Origin: Ixodes scapularis
Taxonomy: Eukaryota; Arthropoda; Arachnida; Ixodida; Ixodidae
Length of the DNA stretch: 64,000 nt
NCBI RefSeq assembly: GCF_016920785.2
Contig: NW_024609880.1
Span: 31,581,152 to 31,645,151 of the forward strand
Direction of reading: 5' to 3'
Made by a program: the position numbers and the translations under genes. The notes beneath the pieces were generated by a model. That model made no database searches, was not told the origin of the DNA, and saw nothing but the letters and a program-made list of their open reading frames with translations. Numbering within the stretch: the stretch's first letter is position 1; each line of letters starts with the position of its first letter. This document shows positions 59,761 to 64,000 of the stretch, in pieces.

Positions 59761-61149
59761 CCACCGCGGGGGTTTTTGAAACAAAATATAGTCGAGCCAT
59801 TCCGACAAGCATAGTTTGATTGCGAAAATGATTTTTGCAAGTGATAAAAACATTAAAATGTTTTCGCATACGTGGCGGAATCTGAAATGGCAGAATGCAT
59901 TTCATGGCACCCATTTCATTTGGATCGCGACCGGCATGTGAACCGACGCACAGTAGAACGCGCGAAAAGGAGCCGTGGTACACCCGCAGTCTCGCGCTTG
60001 TTGTTCTGACATCTCTGGCTCGCTCACTGCGAGCATCCAGGCATCTGACACCCTAACATCTGGCGCTTTTTCTGTCTTTCCCGTGGCGTTCCAAGCGGCA
60101 CACGACGAAAAATGCACATCAAGCTCTTCTTGAACACGTGTCGCCATCTGTATTTTATAATAAGAAACTACAATTTGCCGTAACTGAATGGGAAAAGTTT
60201 CAGGTCTTATAACATTATTAACGTGTAATATATCAATATAAAAGTTCTGGAAATTGTAATATCGAAGGATGCTTCATAATTTGATGTCTTGTTATTTCGA
60301 TTAGTTGACGTGATTCCGTTTTTACAGCGCCATAAAAAAATTCAATTTTAAACTTTATTTTTTATATTAAAATATACATCCTCTGCACAGTTCGTTGCTT
60401 ACTTTTTTACTTTATTACATCCAGCCGAACGCTCACGTAAAATATCGTGGACAATGGGACGTTATAACTCGAGAAATAAAATTTTCAATATTAGAGACTG
60501 TGGTCTATTAAAAGCTAAATAATTAACTAACCACTAAAAATAATCATAATATCGAGACATTAAAGTATCGTTGAAAAACAGCTCTCTAATTTGGCATTAA
60601 CTTTATAAGTGTAAGATACATAGAAAGAAAGTAATAAGCCATCAAAAAAGCATAAAAACGTCATGCACGGTGGGGTTGCACCTTAAGAATATAGCTGTGA
60701 AACCCGAGCCCGGCCCGTACCCGTGTTGATTTCTAATCACGCTCCCTCTCATACCCACACTGTAAAAAAAAGAAAAAAAAGAAAAAAAAAAAAGGAAAAA
60801 AGCTGGGCAGTTCTTTTTTTTTTTTTTTTTTTTTTTTGCCAGAAATGATCCCCAGACAAGCAATGGCAGAAAGGCCGCCAGTGTTTGTTATAAAAAATAC
60901 ACGTGCTCCGAACGGCTCGAACCATGCAAAGCTCTCCGATTGGTTGCTCGTGCTGCCGAAGACACCCTCGCCATAGCAACAGCACCGGTAAGTTCTAGTT
61001 TTTCCGTACAAGATCGTCGCTTTCCTCCTCTCACTTAAGTACGCGTTCGTGAATGCCGATTTCTCCTCTTCTTACGATGTTCTTAACTTACGAACTTCGT
61101 TGCCGTAAACTAAGAAGCTCTTCGTGAATCTGGCCTGTTCTGGACGTAA
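59761..61149. other. Intergenic, no gene recognised
   Basis: A-rich run (60763-60800) and T-run (60812-60837). A small GC patch at 60700-60722 is followed by simple sequence. Confidence 0.6.
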
Positions 61150-62227
61150 CAGAGGCGTACGATTTTTTTTTTTTTTTGCGCGGTAGCAAACGTTGATATC
61201 TCTATTAGACAAGGGTGCCACGGTGCGATGTTAGAGTTTCGCGGCTTTGTGGGGTGGCGAACAGGTTTTGTCCGTCCTTGCTGACGTCTGCTGGTGGTGT
61301 CCCTCGTGGGGATGCGCTTGGGAGACGGGCGAATTGTGGACATGTCGTCACGTGCTCAATCCGTCGGCGAATCAGTCCGTCGTGTGAATCGGCCATAAGC
61401 GGACCAGAGCCAGCTGATCGACGTGAGCCGCCGAAGCCAACCAGACCCGCCAGTGCGGAGGAGGGGGGTTGGAGTAGTGGGGAGATCGGATGGCTGTGGA
61501 ACAAACGAACAGGAGGTGCTCAACGTTCGCGTGAGGGCAGGGTCAATCTGGGTAGGAGTGATCTGATTTGAAACGGTAGATGAAAAGTCGGGCGGGGTGG
61601 TGAGTGTTTCACTGGATGACTCTCAGCGTGTGTGTGTTTGTGAGGTAGTAAGCAGGGGGTGTGGTGTAGGCAGTGTCTGGCACTGAGTGTCGGAATTGTG
61701 CGTAGTGTTGCTTCAGGGTCTTCTTGTAAATATGCGCCTCATCCGCCTTATCCGCCACGGCCGGTGAAAGCCGTGGGATTACCGGCGCCTGGATAAGAGT
61801 TTAGCAGGCAAGTTGATGAGCCAACTTATTACCGGCAATCTCTGTGTGGACTGGTACCCACACCACCACGACCGAGACAAGGGAAGGTGCGAGAGCTCGG
61901 AGTAGAGGCCGTCGCCCAAGTCCTCGGGGAGGCGGCACGCGCGAATTGCTGGAATCGCTTTCATAGAATCAGCGTAAATACCGTACCGGGGAGCAGGCGG
62001 AAGAGAGGTAAGTTCTTGAATCGGCATGCGCTATGGCAGCAATCTCAAGATGTAATGGGAGGGGTGGCTGGGCGCGTCACGGTGCCACAGGCTGTGGTGC
62101 CGATAGGAGGGAAATAGGAAGCGTCCACGTAACATGTGGTAGTATTAAAAGGAAAGGCTCGTGGGTTAAGGCGAAGTTCGTTTGCAGAATTGGAATCACT
62201 CGGTGTTCGCAAGATAAAAGGCACCAC
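61150..62227 (-). pseudogene. Degenerate LINE 3' fragment (RNase H and C-terminal knuckle)
   Basis: Minus-strand pieces in shifting frames read CYVDASYFPPIG (RNase H first Asp) at about 62110-62150, GIYADSMKAIPAIRA (third Asp) at about 61960, and a degraded H-x-x-x-A-G-N-K helix at about 61810. PHANVEHLLFVCSTA (end of a C-terminal knuckle) and HWRVWLASAAHVDQLAL follow at about 61430-61530. The order fits the 3' third of an R1/I-like ORF2, different from the copy at 32-37 kb. Several stops and shifts interrupt it. Confidence 0.7.
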
Positions 62228-63876
62228 GACGAGATATGTTTTATGACAAAAGCATACTGCGCTCTATAGTTGGTGACTCGCGTTTTGCTGGCATATTACG
62301 CAGGCGAAATCAGTAAACACCGTAAAAGCATTTATTATGGTTTTACGATGTTTACTGGCGAGAGTCTGGGGTGGCGAATCTGTTCGCCACCCCTGTCTTT
62401 TGCGAACCGTTCTTAAAAGACAAGTTCACGGCCACTAAGTATCGCGACATCTAATAGGCCGTAATCTGGGGTTCAAACTAGAACCTATTTCCACGTGCCC
62501 TTGATTCGTGAGCATAAAAGTGACCGACTCAATACGAGCGAGCGAGCTCGTTCTCAAACACACTCGAGACGACTTATTGAAGTTTTTGTTCCAGGTACTT
62601 TCGGGGGCTATGTTTACGTTTCGTCCAACTTAAACGATGGTGGTATGCTTGTGCTTCGTATGAAGAGACTTCAAGAATCTGGCGACACATGCATTATCTA
62701 GGTTTAGATAATGCGCTGCCTGGACCTTTACTGGGTGTCATCTCGCAAAGCCTCTCCTCGCGGTTTACTTGCGGCGACACTCGAAACTTTCCCGATCGAT
62801 CCGCTGTAGCCACTGTTTGGCCTCTAACTATTTTTTCCCCGCGGAATTAGGAAAAGCTAGTTCCTTTTTGCAATACTATTTGCGCAGCCACACCACAACA
62901 GGTCGGCATCGTGTTGCCGCCGAGGTCGCGATACAAGAAAGCCCAAACCTACGCCCTTAAACAGCGGAGCGCAGCGGCCATCCGACGCTCTGTCATCGTG
63001 TCATTCCGAAGCATGGCGAGGACGGATTCACGCGGGCTCATGGGAAGGTTCGGGTCAAGTGTCAAGCCAGACCCAATAGACGATATGCAAAACTGCTTTT
63101 TGGTGTAGCAGAACCGTGTGCGCGGCCATCTTGGTAACGTCAAGTTTCTTGTGTTGTGGTTTCTCAGCATTTCTGGGGCAGAGACGCTCTGCCAGTGATT
63201 GTGATTCAGCCACTTTATTGTTTTCTGACTTCCGATCAAAAAATGGGGACAAAGAACTAAGCTGTAATGCCTTTCATCTCTGAGGACACTTTCAATTCTT
63301 TTCCCACGCGAAGACGCATGAAGCCTTTCTATTTAGCGGTAGACTGCTCCACCATAATATCTGCCACTCTAGGTTAGTTTTTTTTTATTCGTTACTGACA
63401 AAAGTTTTTATTCGGGGAAAATTCTGACTTCTTGTTAAAAAAAATGTGCCCTGAGCAATATTTTTCAGGCGCTGCAAAGAGCTCAAATTGGTTACAGATG
63501 GCATCGACCTGAAGCACAGTTGCGCCGGTTAATGAAGGTTTGCTCAACCTTGGCTAAATGACAGCATTAATTTTACCAGACCTACACCCCGAGTTCCTTC
63601 GCACTAAATAAAGTTTTGACCTCAGCTGCGGGGGAAAAAAATAACAACATCTCGACGTGGTGAATGATGTTGATTGGGGCGAAGCTCTGGTGGTGCTGAT
63701 GATATTGATTTTATTGTTCGTAGGTAGTGCTGATGGTGCTGATTTTTTTTATTGCTCATAGGTAGTGCTGACTTGCGGGTTGCGTTTCGACTTCATTATT
63801 ACTGCCCCAGCTCTAGCTGGTGATGTGGTTGTAACTCCAGGTCTTGAATTACATCTCAGAGCCCCCTACTCGTCCC
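62228..63876. other. Two short hairpins; otherwise nothing recognised
   Basis: CAGTAAACACCGTAAAA (62311) pairs with TTTTACGATGTTTACTG (62341). GGGGTGGCGAA (62368) pairs with TTCGCCACCCC (62383) across TCTG. Open frames at 62495-63250 are unsupported. Confidence 0.6.
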
Positions 63877-63958
63877 GCAGTCCTGGCCGAGTGGTTAAGG
63901 CGATGGACTAGAAGTCCATTGGGGTCTCCCCGCACAGGTTCGAATCCTGTCGAGTGCG
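63877..63958 (+). tRNA. tRNA-Ser (anticodon AGA), acceptor stem imperfect
   Basis: The gene is an 82-nt class II tRNA without CCA. It has the A-box TGGCCGAGTGG, an anticodon stem ATGGA/TCCAT enclosing CTAGAAG (anticodon AGA), a long variable arm (GGGGTCTCCCC) and a T-arm ACAGG-TTCGAAT-CCTGT. A run of T follows at 63964, a Pol III terminator. Acceptor pairs 4 (G-G) and 7 (C-C) mismatch; the 3' strand CGAGTGC would pair with GCACTCG but the 5' strand reads GCAGTCC. It may be a pseudogene copy, or a working gene with an unusual stem. Confidence 0.75.
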
Positions 63959-64000
63959 CAAAGATTTTTTTTTTTTTTTAAGAAGACAGATGGGATTGGC

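Noticed and set aside
61215..61571. 118-codon plus-strand ORF
   Set aside because: It is antisense to the LINE 3' fragment, whose minus-strand motifs are recognisable.

Overview
The window is animal nuclear DNA, most likely from a hard tick. A spliced beta-glucuronidase gene with multi-kilobase introns sits among LINEs, tRNA-derived SINEs, many TIR and foldback elements and simple repeats. The tick call is inference: it rests on a SINE whose body carries the GCACGTTAAAG core I associate with tick SINEs, on a MITE with AAGGCGAAAGCC ends, and on the overall repeat style. The prokaryotic feature types (operons, CRISPR arrays, ribosome-binding sites) do not apply.

Host gene. The only convincing host protein gene is beta-glucuronidase (GUSB) on the minus strand. 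Seven coding exons are resolved base by base, running from the signal-peptide exon (42329-42532) to the TIM-barrel exon with the glycosyl hydrolase family 2 signature (4934-5106). All junction phases agree and together encode 404 codons plus two bases. The exons with the catalytic glutamates lie beyond the left edge. One intron (7668-9411) appears to use a GC-AG splice pair. A tRNA-Ser(AGA)-like gene lies at the right edge and has two acceptor-stem mismatches.

Retroelements. Intron 2 of GUSB holds a nearly intact CR1-type LINE (about 24013-28831). It has 277-bp tandem 5' monomers, a PHD-finger ORF1, an endonuclease/RT ORF2 with one frameshift, and a poly(A) tail. Intron 1 holds an I-type LINE on the minus strand (about 32329-37470) with a CCHC gag, overlapping ATGA stop-start, endonuclease, RT and RNase H, broken by two frameshifts. 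A third LINE 3' fragment lies at about 61150-62227.

DNA elements. Intron 4 contains several long inverted repeats, including two back-to-back foldbacks (11362-12646 and 12690-14212). One of these encloses a THAP-domain exon. Upstream of GUSB, 48062-56744 is a deeply nested pile-up. A 2.2-kb TIR element (X) is interrupted by a second copy of itself (Y), a 660-bp hAT-like element, a SINE, and a foldback MITE that itself holds a 2.9-kb element. Most of these insertions have target duplications that can be read directly. The X insertion site, GGTTTAGC, was used again by a 211-bp element, and a fourth copy of the octamer follows. To the right are two inverted hAT-type elements and a CACGTG-rich TIR element also seen at the left edge.
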